NCBI GenBank assembly: GCA_036924285.1
Contig: JAYKYS010000009.1
Span: 17,236,001 to 17,300,000, forward strand
DNA length: 64,000 bases
Reading direction: 5' to 3'
Source of the DNA: Asterella californica
Lineage: Eukaryota; Streptophyta; Marchantiopsida; Marchantiales; Aytoniaceae
In this document: piece by piece, positions 54,401 through 64,000 of the stretch
Layout of the letters: every line of letters starts with the position of its first letter
Numbering within the stretch: the first letter of the stretch is position 1
Position numbers and translations under genes: made by a program
Notes under the pieces: generated by a model
Told to the model about the DNA's origin: nothing
What the model saw: the letters and a program-made list of their open reading frames with translations, nothing else
Databases searched by the model: none

Positions 54401-54950
54401 AAAATGCCTTACCATGGCTAGCTATCATCTGTTCAAAAGCTCGTTTCTCCTCTTCAGTCAAGAAGCCACCCCCTCCTATCTGGAGCTGCTCGAGTGTCTC
54501 CTAAGTAAACTTGTGTCCTACTTGTGTAGGATCTCTAAGCACAAGCTCAGCAGCCGCTAACTCCATCTGCTGCTGAGAATCAACAGATAATTGGGTCGCC
54601 ACAGGTCTCACCTTCCTCGCTACAGCTTTATATTTGGCGTGTACTTCCGCTTTCTGATGTAAGCCACACCAACAGACTGCATCCTTCCATCCATTCTCCA
54701 GTCTCGGATGAGGACGATATCGCAAGTACGAGATAATCTCCTCATAGACTTCACGAGAATGGATGGGGATCACCACCCTACCTCCCATCTGTTCCATCAA
54801 CCTATCTACACCATCCAGCCAACGAACAAAAGACTGCACACCTACAAACTCCTCATAAACACCAGAAATCATCTCATCTTCCTTCAGAACTCCTGTACAA
54901 TGCAGATTTGCTGCACATCTCTCCATCTGCTTTCTACTCTTCTCAGACTA
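51426..54950 (-). pseudogene. Internal region of X2: pol without gag
   Basis: A polypurine tract is followed by pol in pieces: 54926-54501 (N-terminal region), 54461-54000 (RT start; SNRWFTVPKKTGALRF), 54019-53282 (RT with FLDDIPMKG), 53278-52733 (RNase H) and 52708-51524 (integrase with HHCC, ADRGELRG and GIGKSERGH). Stops are a TAG in the 54461-54501 gap, a TAA at 53279-53284 and a TAG at 52733-52735. A ~51-bp duplication near 53975-54045 shifts the frame within RT. The sequence ends abruptly at about 54948 at the pol N-terminus, so gag, protease and primer site are gone. Integrase is the best preserved part. Confidence 0.9.
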
Positions 54951-54953
54951 ATC

Positions 54954-56023
54954 GAGACTAATGCCTGACAGAGAAGTGAATCATTTACTATGTGAAATGA
55001 TTCACATCACGACAGCGGGATAGCTTCCGATTCAATGTCTTTCTCGGAAGACTTCCCGAAGTCAGACTTCCCTTCACTGGTCTCACCTGTCTTCGTCTTC
55101 CTATGCACAATCTACCCAGACAGCTATTTCGACCTATAACAAGGAATTGGCTCGATCACTTTGGGAAATTCTTACAGGATTTGCAGTACACAGCTTGATG
55201 AACACTCCTGTGAAGTTGGACCTCCTGATTCCACACAGAACTCCAGATCTCTCTCTCTGAAGTTGCTGCTCCAGATTGAGAGCTTTTTGGACCCCCTCTA
55301 CTTCAGCGGTCGCCCTGAATTACTCACGGACTCAATTGACATGAAAATTTGGAGACAGTCATAGCCCTGCTGACAGTGAGCACAGCCACGAAGTTTTGAA
55401 GCAATTTCCTCGATTCTGCTGCAAATGACACTCAAAACCCCAAATTCAACAGAAGTGCTACAATTCTGACACAAATCGAACTTCAATCAGCCATAACTCC
55501 TTCTTTATTGCTCCAAATCGATCAAACTTTTTGCTGACAATGCTTGGCTCGACGAGCTCTATCTCCCTATGCTCTCAGATTTCGAAGTACCCTCACCAGT
55601 TGCTCGAAATCTCCTCTAGACCTCGGTTTCTAAACTTAGAATTACACAAAAGACAAAAATGAACCAATGAGAGTTCATAGCTCCATTTGGTTGTCCTTTT
55701 GTGCCTTAAACTACCTGGTAACTTATCTACACTCATAGGCTACCACGTCAAGCCCCCTAGAGTGCCAGCGTAAAACTTAAACTACCTAAAATGACATGCA
55801 GCCTCGAAAGATAACTTAAATCAGCTAGAAAGCGTGCATGGGCGACACGCAAATACAACCCATGAGCTTAAGCCCTATCAACATGGTAATCAACCTACTA
55901 AGACTCAAAATATATAACATCTTCCAAAGACGGACTTCTCTGAGGTCTTAACTTCACTCAGAGAGACTAATGCCTGACAGAGAAGTGAATCATTTACTAT
56001 GTGAAATGATTCACATCACGACA
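54954..56023. repeat. Right part of the LTR/flank array
   Basis: A 61-bp LTR end (54954-55014) is joined directly to pol. It is followed by the 99-bp S flank (55015-55113) and a 910-bp partial LTR (55114-56023), then by S flank that continues into unique S sequence. LTR ends are 1009 bp apart, as in the left array. Confidence 0.9.
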
Positions 56024-57713
56024 GCGGGATAGCTTCCGATTCAATGTCTTTCTCGGAAAACTTCCCGAAGTCAGACTTCCCTTCACTGGTCTCACCTGTC
56101 TTCGTCTTCCTACGCACAATCTATCCTCACAACAGACTCAAGACAATTGCACTCTGTTCTTCTGACTTCTCACCTCTCATACACACTCAGAAGAAGCTTG
56201 CTGCATGATGGGAAGACATGACCCTCGACCATTCTCTCCAGATTCTGCTAGCAAGACTTCTCACAACTCTCTTCTAAGTTCGGGAAGAAGAAGGAATGGC
56301 TGCTATGGGTCGGACAGAAGAGACCCGAATGGACCCTCACGTCTTCTCGCTCATTTTGTCAGCCTTTCAGTCTTCTAGTCTCTCTAGGAAGATGTGGAGT
56401 TGAGAAGCTTGGAGGACCGGGAGGCACAGGCCTAGTTCTCGACTTCCAACTCCTCGAAATAACAAACAAACTCACCACACCACTCAGGATTCGTACCAAG
56501 CCTCTCTTAACACAAAAGCAAAGCAAATCCACTCTTGATACGAATTGTGTTCAGTCGACTTCCGAAGATGGTCTTCCGAAGACAGTCAAGTTTAAGAAGC
56601 GTCTTCCGAAGATGTTCCCATCTTCCGAATCGTCTTCTGAAGATGTTCCCATCTTCCGAATCGTCTTCTGTTCTAGGTTTCGGGGGTAGAGAGGTAATAG
56701 GGTAGGGAACTTGGTAGCTGGGATCGTCAATTTGGGGACGGGGTGTAGGGAAGCTCGAATTGCACTTAGGAAAGAGTAGGGAGGTGTCTGACAGAAATTG
56801 GGCAGCGCTTCCTCGCCCAATGTCTCAATAGAAAGAATGGGGGGGTGGGGGTAATCGATCAGGCTGCCTGCACACAACCAAGGAAGCGGGGGAATACTAG
56901 ACAAAGGTGAGAAGAAGTGGGAAGGGGAAAGAACGTGGGGAAGAACCTCTACAGTCTTCTTCTGCTCCTCGAGTTGTCTTCGACCTCCGCGCGCTTCTTG
57001 GCTCTAGTCCTAGCTCCAATGCGACTCCTCACGACTGTGCCTGTTGTCAATTTCTGGCCACGCCTCGATTCTACCTTCGATTCGACTCGCTACTCTCCAA
57101 TGTCAGCTTCTCGGGAACTCACAGAAACGCCTTTGCTCTCTGCCTTCCGTGCTCCAGCAATTCGGTCTCGCCCTTTGCCTAGCTGCCAACTGGTTCTCTC
57201 CTATCTCTATGTCCTCACTCGATTCCTCTCTCAAAACTCACTTGCGAAGCTCACTCTCCCAAATCGATCTTCTCAAGCGCAGTGCTGCGAGAAGTTGGAA
57301 TGCGCCTAATGTGCTTCCTGCGCATCTTCCCCGCAGATTAAGGGTTTTCGACCTTAGGTGTCTTCCCCGACCTATCTATCTATTCGGTGCGACCCAGTAG
57401 GTACACCTACTGTTTTATCTGAAAACTCGTGGTTAGGCCTTCGCGGTCGCTGTCTTCCGGAAGACAGGTGTCTTCCGCCGTCTTCTCATCTTTCGCCGTC
57501 TTCTCATCTTCCGAAGACGCAACTGAGAAGACGCTCTTCCGAAGACGGTCGTCTTCCGAAGAAGTCAACTTCTTATTACAAACAGCTCTTAAGATCATCT
57601 TCATGTTAAGGAAGACGTAACCTTAAGTAACAATGCTTCTTCAGTTATACAAACAAGTTATTAATCTTAAAAATTTTAAAAATTCATGCATCCTGTAATT
57701 TGTGGGCACCACA
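56024..57713 (-). other. 5' part of S (U3 side)
   Basis: No convincing gene. GTCTTCCGAAGA-type motifs are dense at 56550-56660 and 57455-57560. Open frames at 56551-57309 lie on both strands in a C/T-rich stretch and have no motif. The last 110 bases before the S end are A/T-rich. Confidence 0.5.
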
Positions 57714-58826
57714 AATATCATCCAAAAATGGGATAGTGACCTCAGGTACAAACTCTTGTAACACCTTATGCATCGCATTCTGCATATGGGCTATTGAGTT
57801 TGTCGCACCCTGAGGAAGAATACACATCCGCATCAAACCCAAAGGTGTATGCATGGTAGTCAAGTCTCTACTCTCCAAAGCAAGCTGAAACAGATCATAA
57901 CATGAAAACAGATCTCCAATAGAATAGATTGACCTCCCAGCAAACGTCTCAGCTACTTCATCAACCACAGGTCCTGTCCTGACGTTTCGTATCGTGATGT
58001 TGTTTGCAGGCTGCAAGTCTTGGATGAAGCGTAGACCTCCAGTCCTCTTAGGTACTGTGAATCATCGGCTAGAGTACGGAGCCATAGACGGTTCAAGAAT
58101 ACCCATCCGTATCCTCTCCTTCAGCAACTCAGTGACCTTCGGTAGTAAGACACGAGAGACTAGAATCAGCTTCAAGTCCCAAGGTACGTGAGAAACAGTG
58201 AAGATAACCATCGGAGCTATCACACTAGGATCCACACAATCAATCTCCTCAGCTGAGAAAGAAAATGCCTTATCATGACTAACTATCATCTTCTCGAAAA
58301 CCCATTTCTCAACTTCAGTCAAGAAGCCACCCCTTCCTATCTAGAGCTGCTCGAGTGTCTCTTGATTGAACTTGTGTCCTACCTGTGTAGGATCTCTAAG
58401 CACAGGCTCAAAAGCCACTAACTCCATCTGCTGTTGAGAATCAACAGGTAATTGAGTCGTCACAAGTTTCACCTTCCTCGCTACAGCTTTGTACTTGGCG
58501 TGTACTTCCCCTTCCTGATGTAAGCCACACCAACAGACTGCATCCTTCCATCCATTCTCCAGTCTCGGATGAGGACGATATCGCAAGTACGAGACAATCT
58601 CCTCATAGACTTCACGAGAATGGATGGGAATCATCACCCTACCTCCCATCTGCTCCATCAACTTATCTACATCATCCAACCAACGAACAAAAGACTGTAC
58701 ACCTGCAAACTCTTCATAAACATCAGAAATCGTCTATTCTTCCTTCAGAACTCATGTACAGCGCAGATCTACTGCATACTTCTCCATCTGCCTTCTATTT
58801 TTCTCAGTCAGATCCTCTACCCGCGT
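57714..58826 (-). pseudogene. Element X: pol, 5' half (N-terminus and RT start)
   Basis: It continues X pol on the other side of S. The RT part is in 58322-57714, in two frames (SHDKAFSFSAEE, then MQPANNITIRN, SRDLTTMHTPLGLMRM, LPQGATNSIAHM), ending at FLDD. The N-terminal region is 58679-58341 and decays towards 58826. The reading continues into 60839 when solo LTR W3 is ignored. Confidence 0.85.
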
Positions 58827-60838
58827 TGTCGTGTCGTGGACCGGCTCCTATCTGAAATTCAAACTTGGATGCTTGTCGTTCCAAAGACACTCATGAGAAA
58901 GACAAGCTAGGCCTTAGCTTACGGGCTTTTGGCATCATTTCGGATCTCCATTTTCATCGCATAGATGGGTAGAGCTCCTTGTCAACTTTCCATAGACACT
59001 TCATCTACTTCGTTTGGACGCCTAGTGGAGAAGTTACAGGACTCGAAAGATGGAGAAAACAAGTTAGGCCCCAGCTTACGGGTTTTTGGCACCATTTCGG
59101 ATCTTCGCTTTTATCGCATCAGTGGATAGAGCTCCTTGTCAGCTTTCCATAGGCACTTCATCTACTTCGTTTTGACGCCTGGTGAAAAAGTTACAAGACT
59201 CGAAAGATGGAAAAAACAAGCTAGGTCCCAGCTTACAGGCTTTTGGCACAACTTCGAATCTTCACTTTTATCACATAGATGGGTAGAGCTCGTTGTCAGC
59301 TTCCCATAGGCACTTCATCTACTTCGTTTGGACGCCTAGTGGAGAAGTTACAAGACTCGAAAGAAGGTAAAATCAAGCTAGGCCCTAGTTTACTTGTTGA
59401 TTGGGTATTTGAGACTTCAAGCGCTATATCAAAAACGCAAAGAGGCCTGCTTCATTATTATTGAGAGAACTTTGTACGTACAGAGACTGACGCAAGGGGG
59501 CTGCTTAAGGGGCTTGCTTGTTCCTAGGATCTGTCGATAGACGTTTTGGAGAATTGGGAAGTCCAATACACGCGCGCAAGGTGTCATCGGGTTCAGATCT
59601 ATGCAGGCTATGCACAGGTTAAGACGGTTTGAGAAGAGACAGATCGGGGGTTGTGTTATGGGAGAAATTGAGACGCATGAAGTAGATTTGGAGTTTTCAG
59701 TTACCTGTGAAGGAGAGTTGGACCGTTCCGGAGTCCAAACTTGCTGTCCTTGGATCCATCGGGATCAGAACAACGAGTTCTTCAGGAAATTGAAGACGAT
59801 ACAAAGTTTCATCGGGCGGTTTGGGAGTTCTGACTGAAATTGGCTCGCAGGGAAGCGCTTGCGTCAAGTTTTTCATCGCCTGCGACCTGAGATTGGATTG
59901 TTCTTCGCGATCAGTGAGCCAAGTTCTTCGTTCTTGGTGTCTACCTGATCAGGGAGTCTTCATGTACGCATAGGAGAAGATTGTACGTGAATTGGATTGT
60001 TGGTTTGGGTGTGGTGAGCAAGTTTGAGCCGCAAGGAGACGATTTACGTCAGTTTTTTGTAACCTCCGACCAAATTTCTTGCATGGTTTTGCAAGGGGAA
60101 CTCCAAAAGGCTTGTTTGGAGTCTTGTTGGGTTCAGGGTAGCTAGATCTATCTGCCAGGGAAGACAGATATCAGTTTAGACGATCCGTTTGTGCGGTGTG
60201 TGCGGTTTTAAGCCGCATGGAGGGATTTTTGAAAGTTCGGTCACCTGCGACCGAAAATCGACGATATCTCGGCTGTTGGGAGTCGGATCTGAAGGTTTCT
60301 TGGGTTAACGGAGTCAGCGGAGGAGACCCTATCGACATCTGAAGTCCGTTCAGCGAAAGGAGGAAGTCCACATATAGGCTTTTTTCGGTTTCTTCGCTAC
60401 GAGTTTTGCTCTTTTGAGTTCGTTAGAGTTCTAGTTGGCTGTATACAGCTTGTGGTAGCTAGATTTAGCTAAGAGCTTATACATGGATGTGGTTTGGACT
60501 TGGGTTTGGATCGCGTGATACTGCTGTGGCTCTATTTGTTAGCAAAGAGAAGTTTCTCTTGCTTTGAGCTACGCTTCGATGGTTTTGGGTCAGGGTTGTG
60601 ATTGAAGGGTTGTTTCAGGGGCTTTTGAAATAGGTTACAGACTGCTCTGGTCTGGTTCTCAGTTCTGTGCTCTTAGGAGAAAGAACCGGTAGTGTATATA
60701 CATTTGGAGTGTATATATCGCAGCGTTCGTTTTCGTGGTTGTTTTTCTCTGTCTTGTCTCTGTTTCAGCACACAACATCTCCACAGCCAGGAACCTCGCA
60801 TTTTCCTGGACATCCTTCATGCAATATCCGACACGATA
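58827..60838 (+). repeat. Solo LTR W3
   Basis: This 2012-bp LTR runs from TGTCGTGTCG to CGATA and is flanked by GCGT (58823-58826 and 60839-60842). It matches W1 over its full length. Taking it out with one GCGT makes the X reading frame continuous, which supports both the boundaries and the unusual TA end. It contains no gag or pol. Short open frames inside have no motif. Confidence 0.88.
58904..59374. repeat. 157-bp tandem repeats in W3
   Basis: Units begin aagctagg/aagttagg at 58904, 59061, 59218 and 59375, exactly 157 bp apart. There are three full units and a partial fourth. Each carries the cttacgggcttttggca and ctacttcgtttggacgcc blocks. Confidence 0.92.
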
Positions 60839-61337
60839 GCGTAAACTCACTCCAATCATCAGAACTGAAAATCATCAAACCAGATCTCCAACTATGTACA
60901 GTGTAACTATTCTTTGAATCTTGAGCAGCCTTATCACCAGTCTCCTGCGATCCCTCAGGCTGCTCAAGCTGGATCATAGTAGCAATAGATCCTTCACTCT
61001 TGCTATCCCATCCTACAAGAGTGGTTTCAGAAAACCCTTACTCCTACAAATAGGAGAATCTCTCAAAGTCTGTCGGTTTTGTTCGTGGTTCGTACGAACG
61101 GTCAAAAATTACACAGAACGTCTATCATCTGGACTACGGATCCTAGCATAATGAGATCTGTCATCCATCACCTTGGTCTCCATTCTAACCGCAGTGATAT
61201 AAGGCTGACCAAGAATCAGAGAATACGAAGCAGAAGACTGCACGAAGAAGTGCTGATCTACATCTACATCACATATCTTCACCTTCACGTTAGGACAAGC
61301 ACCGTATAGCTCACCTTTCTAGTTGTTTGCAGCACAT
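60839..61337 (-). pseudogene. Element X: gag-protease 3' end
   Basis: On the minus strand it encodes the C-terminal part of the protease region (equivalent to the N block around PIILGQPY). It then runs into the pol N-terminus, with a continuous frame across the W3 site. It has stops and shifts. It is cut at 61337 by solo LTR Z3 and continues at 63475. Confidence 0.75.
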
Positions 61338-61830
61338 TGTCGTAATGCATGACGTTCAAGGTGCGGAAATGGAACTTCAGAAGACACTCGACCTGCATTT
61401 GTTCGGGAAGCTGCATCCTAGCTTATCAAGCTGGGTAGGAGCTAAGCTGGGGCAATGCTTGACAAGCTGCCCCCTAGCTTAGACTGAAATATCACCTTGA
61501 AAGAGGCCGAAGAGCATCAGAATGCAGAGCTCGGCGAGGAGAGCGACTTTGTGCTTCCAGTTTCGACAGAAAGTGTTTTAAGTAGTAGTTAGTACGGGGT
61601 TTTAGATTGAGAAATGTATGAAAGAGGGAAATCTGTCGATTTTGGTTCGTGACTCAAACTTAGAATCTGATAGCGTGAGCGTGTAGGTGTTCACAAATAC
61701 TATAGTTTTGACTCCTTGTTCATTAAAAACGGAGTTGTATCGAGAAGTTAGTGTAGGAAAGGCTAGTAAAGATTTTACAGAAAAATTTCTTCAGGTAAAC
61801 ATATGTACAAAAGTTTTTACCTTCTTGAAC

Positions 61831-61913
61831 GGAACCAAAGGCCATCCCAGTGATAGGGCGCCTGCCTAGGAGGGAAGTGGTCTTAGGATCAATCCCCCCT
61901 GGCCTCTGGTTCC
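61831..61913 (+). other. tRNA-like hairpin in LTR Z3
   Basis: It is 83 nt, from GGAACCAAAGGCC to GGCCTCTGGTTCC, a 13-bp stem with one mismatch. The A-box-like stretch is GGCCATCCCAGTGATAGGGC and the B-box-like stretch is GGATCAATCCC. The differences from the Z1 copy include paired changes near the stem base and in the D-arm-like stem, but the stem mismatch is uncompensated. Confidence 0.6.
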
Positions 61914-62229
61914 TATTCCGACATGTTGGCCTCCTGGAAGGGAGTCTATGTTGGATATGCAGCCACGTCCTGCATATCTAGGGGCGGGAGACCGGTATCT
62001 CCCTTAATCGTGAGCTTCCTGGCCTAAGCCTCCGCATGCCATCCTGAATATACTATGGGAGATACCTGGTGCGCATATGGGGAGGCTGTAAGCCCTGTGG
62101 GGCAGCCTCATAAGTGTTGGGGCTTCGGTCTACATTGGATGGCTTGTAGTATATTCAAGGTGGCATCAAGATGACATCGAGGGCACGGGAAACTTTTGCT
62201 GATTATTAAGGACATCAGAGGAACAGCTT

Positions 62230-62455
62230 TAGCAGAGGCCTTAAAACTGAAGCGGAAGCGGATATCTTTCTGAGAAATGTTTCTTAGAGAGATTGAAGCG
62301 GAAGATTGAAGCGGAGGATTACAGCGGAAGCGGAAGATTACCGCGGAAGATTACAGAGGAAGCGGAAGATTACCGCGGAAGATTACAGCGGAGAGCGGAA
62401 GCGAAAGATTACCGCGGAAGCTTGAAGCGGAAGATTACAGCGGAAGCGGAACTCT
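62230..62455. repeat. Purine-rich minisatellite in LTR Z3
   Basis: Irregular repeats of agcggaagattacagc and ggaagattaccgc fill about 220 bp. Z1 and Z2 lack them, so they expanded in this copy. Confidence 0.85.
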
Positions 62456-63474
62456 GTAAGCATAAGGACAGCAGGGGGGCAGCTTAGCTAGGGCCCTGCT
62501 TCTAATAAGTGATTGCGCTTATAAGGACAGCAGGGGGGCAACTTAAGCTGGGGCCTTAACTTTTAGGTTATTTACCCGCGGCGACTTGGGATCGGGGACA
62601 CTTTTCTTTGAGGAGATATTTTTACAGAGAGCGGAGAGCTGAAGCGGGAGGAGAAGCTTGGAGGCTGAAGGAGATCAATTTTTCGGAGAGAACTGAATTG
62701 AGGATTTGGGTGATCGTGACAGAGGGACGGACAAGTATTTGGGGGACTGAGAGCAGTTTGGAGGAAAAATTTCTTCTGATCGGACAGGAGGCAGTTTTAT
62801 TGAAGGAGATCGTTTTTGATAATCTGCAAGGGACTCTTGATTGACGTTGGATTAAATTCTTGATAGTTTTCAGTTGGGAGGTTGGCGCAGAGGGAAGATT
62901 AAGAGTTTGGGGTCTGAATTTCACCTACCAGACTTGAGTTGAGGTGAATTTGGTGGAAAGAGAGCATTATTTGAGTGGAGGGACTGAACTGAGACTGAGA
63001 CTGAGAAGGTCAGGTTTTCTGAGAAATTTCAGTGCTGAAGCTGTCGTAGAGAGGGATACAAGGCGTTAGAGTTTCAAATCTTCATCGGTTGTAGGTTCTG
63101 GAGAGAAATCTGCTGGAGAAAAGACTAGTTGAGTGGGAATTGGCTGTTTGGCATCTGCGGTGATCAACGTAAGAAGTTGAGTAGAGATAGGTTGTAAATT
63201 GATATATGTGGAGGACTATTGAGTGTGTTTTGGAAGAGAAATAAAGCATCGTGAGTTCAGGTTTCTCTTATCTGTCGTGTCTGAAGACGGATCTGTCTCC
63301 TGAGACTTGAGACTTAGGTAAGTAGTAAGTAATCTATAGTCATAGTGTCTGTGAGTGACTTCAGCCGTTGCGATCTCCTGCTTGGCTCTTGTCTTGATAT
63401 ACAATCTCTACTTCTATCTCGCGATCTATCACAGCCAGAAGGCTCGCCCTTCCTGAGAAGGACTCTCCTCGACA

Positions 63475-64000
63475 ACGTAACACCCAACCATGGTTCAGCT
63501 CGATAGGCCACTGACCTCTCTCATACACCTCCGTGACATGATGTTGATCTCAGATCCGTGATCAACCAAGGCAGCAACAGGTTCAGGTAAACTCCCAAGG
63601 CGAACTCGTGTAGTAGTCGTAGCACGAGCCCAATGTCTTTTCCTGAAGTCACTATCACTAGCTGGACTCTCCTCGTCAGTTTCCTCATCGTCGAACTCAA
63701 TAGTATTGGTATCAGCAACTAACGCTTCTTGCTGGTAGCCTCGGTCATCAACTTCCTGAAAATGCACTTTTCCAAACTCTGCATCATTCACAGAAGCTCC
63801 TACCACATTTATCATTTGACTTTCTACTTGTTCAGACATCACATGTCTCTTGCGCTTGATGATGTAGATGATCAGTTCGTGAAACTCTCTCTTGGCAATA
63901 CCAAGAACTTTCCGGAGAGAAAACTCGATTCGTGCATCCAGTATCCTCTTCTCCAATATGCTCTTCAGATCAGTAGAAGTTTCAATATCAGGCGCTAACT
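63475..64000 (-). pseudogene. Element X: gag C-terminus and protease start (runs off the window)
   Basis: The frame 63956-63495 encodes the conserved gag block KVLGIAKREFHELIIYIIKRKR, a Glu/Asp-rich linker and the protease motif ALVDHGSEINIMS, with DHG in place of DSG/DTG as in N. The next residues are cut by Z3. Upstream gag and the 5' LTR of X must lie to the right of the window. Confidence 0.85.

Larger units (their letters stand above)
42770..57713 (-). mobile_element. Element S: very long solo LTR with ORF, carrying nested X2
   Basis: The insert starts TGTAGTGATG, ends GGCACCACA and is flanked by AATAT (42765-42769 and 57714-57718). It splits X pol inside RT. Without the X2 block (47080-56023) it is about 6.0 kb. 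It has no gag, pol, primer site or repeated ends. It carries one long ORF homologous to the ORF within the T LTRs. A 5-bp duplication, TG...CA ends and an ORF of the LTR type make a solo LTR the simplest reading. I cannot fully exclude a non-autonomous element of another kind. Confidence 0.7.
61338..63474 (+). repeat. Solo LTR Z3
   Basis: This 2137-bp LTR runs from TGTCGTAATG to CTCCTCGACA. The flanks are ACAT (61334-61337) and ACGT (63475-63478), a 4-bp duplication with one change. Removing it restores the X protease frame. It matches Z1 in inverted orientation and Z2 in the same orientation. It contains a tRNA-like hairpin (61831-61913), a purine-rich minisatellite (62230-62455) and a ~60-bp duplicated block with cttataaggacagcaggggg (62456-62560). 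The open frames 62293-62487 and 62608-62844 are not supported as genes. Confidence 0.85.

Noticed and set aside
56551..57400. Overlapping open frames on both strands near the S end
   Set aside because: They lie in a C/T-rich tract where stops are rare. Frames on both strands and no motifs argue against a gene.
42770..57713. S as a DNA transposon with TGTAGTG/CACCACA inverted ends
   Set aside because: There is no transposase, the ends are only 7 bp, and its ORF is homologous to one located inside true LTRs with the same TG...CA ends and 5-bp duplication.
62293..62487. Lys/Glu-rich repetitive small protein
   Set aside because: It is the translation of a purine-rich minisatellite present only in Z3.

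Overview
This window looks like a slice of repeat-rich nuclear DNA from a eukaryote, most likely a plant (a seed-free land plant or streptophyte alga would fit; I cannot name the species). The evidence is a complete Athila/Tat-like Ty3/gypsy element primed by tRNA-Asp, LTR promoters with G-boxes and TATA boxes, and no bacterial features. I see no host gene, rRNA gene or genuine tRNA gene. Almost all 64 kb can be read as LTR retrotransposons inserted into one another, plus solo LTRs and decayed fragments. No junction-supported element is explained by anything other than an LTR element.

Two kinds of element are mixed. Element T (18808-40160) is a plant-type Athila/Tat-like element with 3.2-kb LTRs, 5-bp target duplications (CTAAT) and a tRNA-Asp primer site. 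Its LTRs carry an extra open reading frame. The other elements (N, X, X2, W, Z, V) share LTR ends beginning TGTCG, 4-bp target duplications and, where pol survives, a reverse transcriptase whose motifs resemble a clade best known from fungi. N (26367-34887) is intact and very young: its two 1282-bp LTRs differ at one base that I could find. Its Pol lies in the -1 frame after a GGGTTTT slippery heptamer.

Layout, left to right: 1-720, plus-strand fragment of an LTR-embedded ORF; 820-3893, minus-strand gag remnant, primer site and 5' LTR Z1; 3894-6489, unexplained stretch, probably mostly a degraded LTR; 6495-7635, decayed plus-strand gag; 7754-13449, gag-only minus-strand element W; 13455-14310, W-type LTR inserted head-on; 14311-17490, LTR Z2 interrupted by solo LTR V. 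From 17491 to beyond the right edge lies element X (minus strand). X is opened four times: by T in its 3' LTR (T itself contains N), by S in its RT gene, by solo LTR W3 near the start of pol, and by solo LTR Z3 in its protease. S (42770-57713) appears to be a solo LTR of about 6 kb. It carries a homologue of the T LTR ORF and is itself interrupted by X2 and a 1009-bp tandem array.

The most interesting items are: the ORF family carried inside LTRs in two diverged lineages, which a solo LTR keeps after gag-pol is lost; the D-H-G protease motif shared by two elements; the probable -1 frameshift in N; the 83-nt tRNA-like hairpin inside LTR family Z; and the tandem array made of LTR plus flanking DNA. 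Boundaries come from reading target duplications and LTR termini by eye. Family assignments come from motifs, not from database searches.
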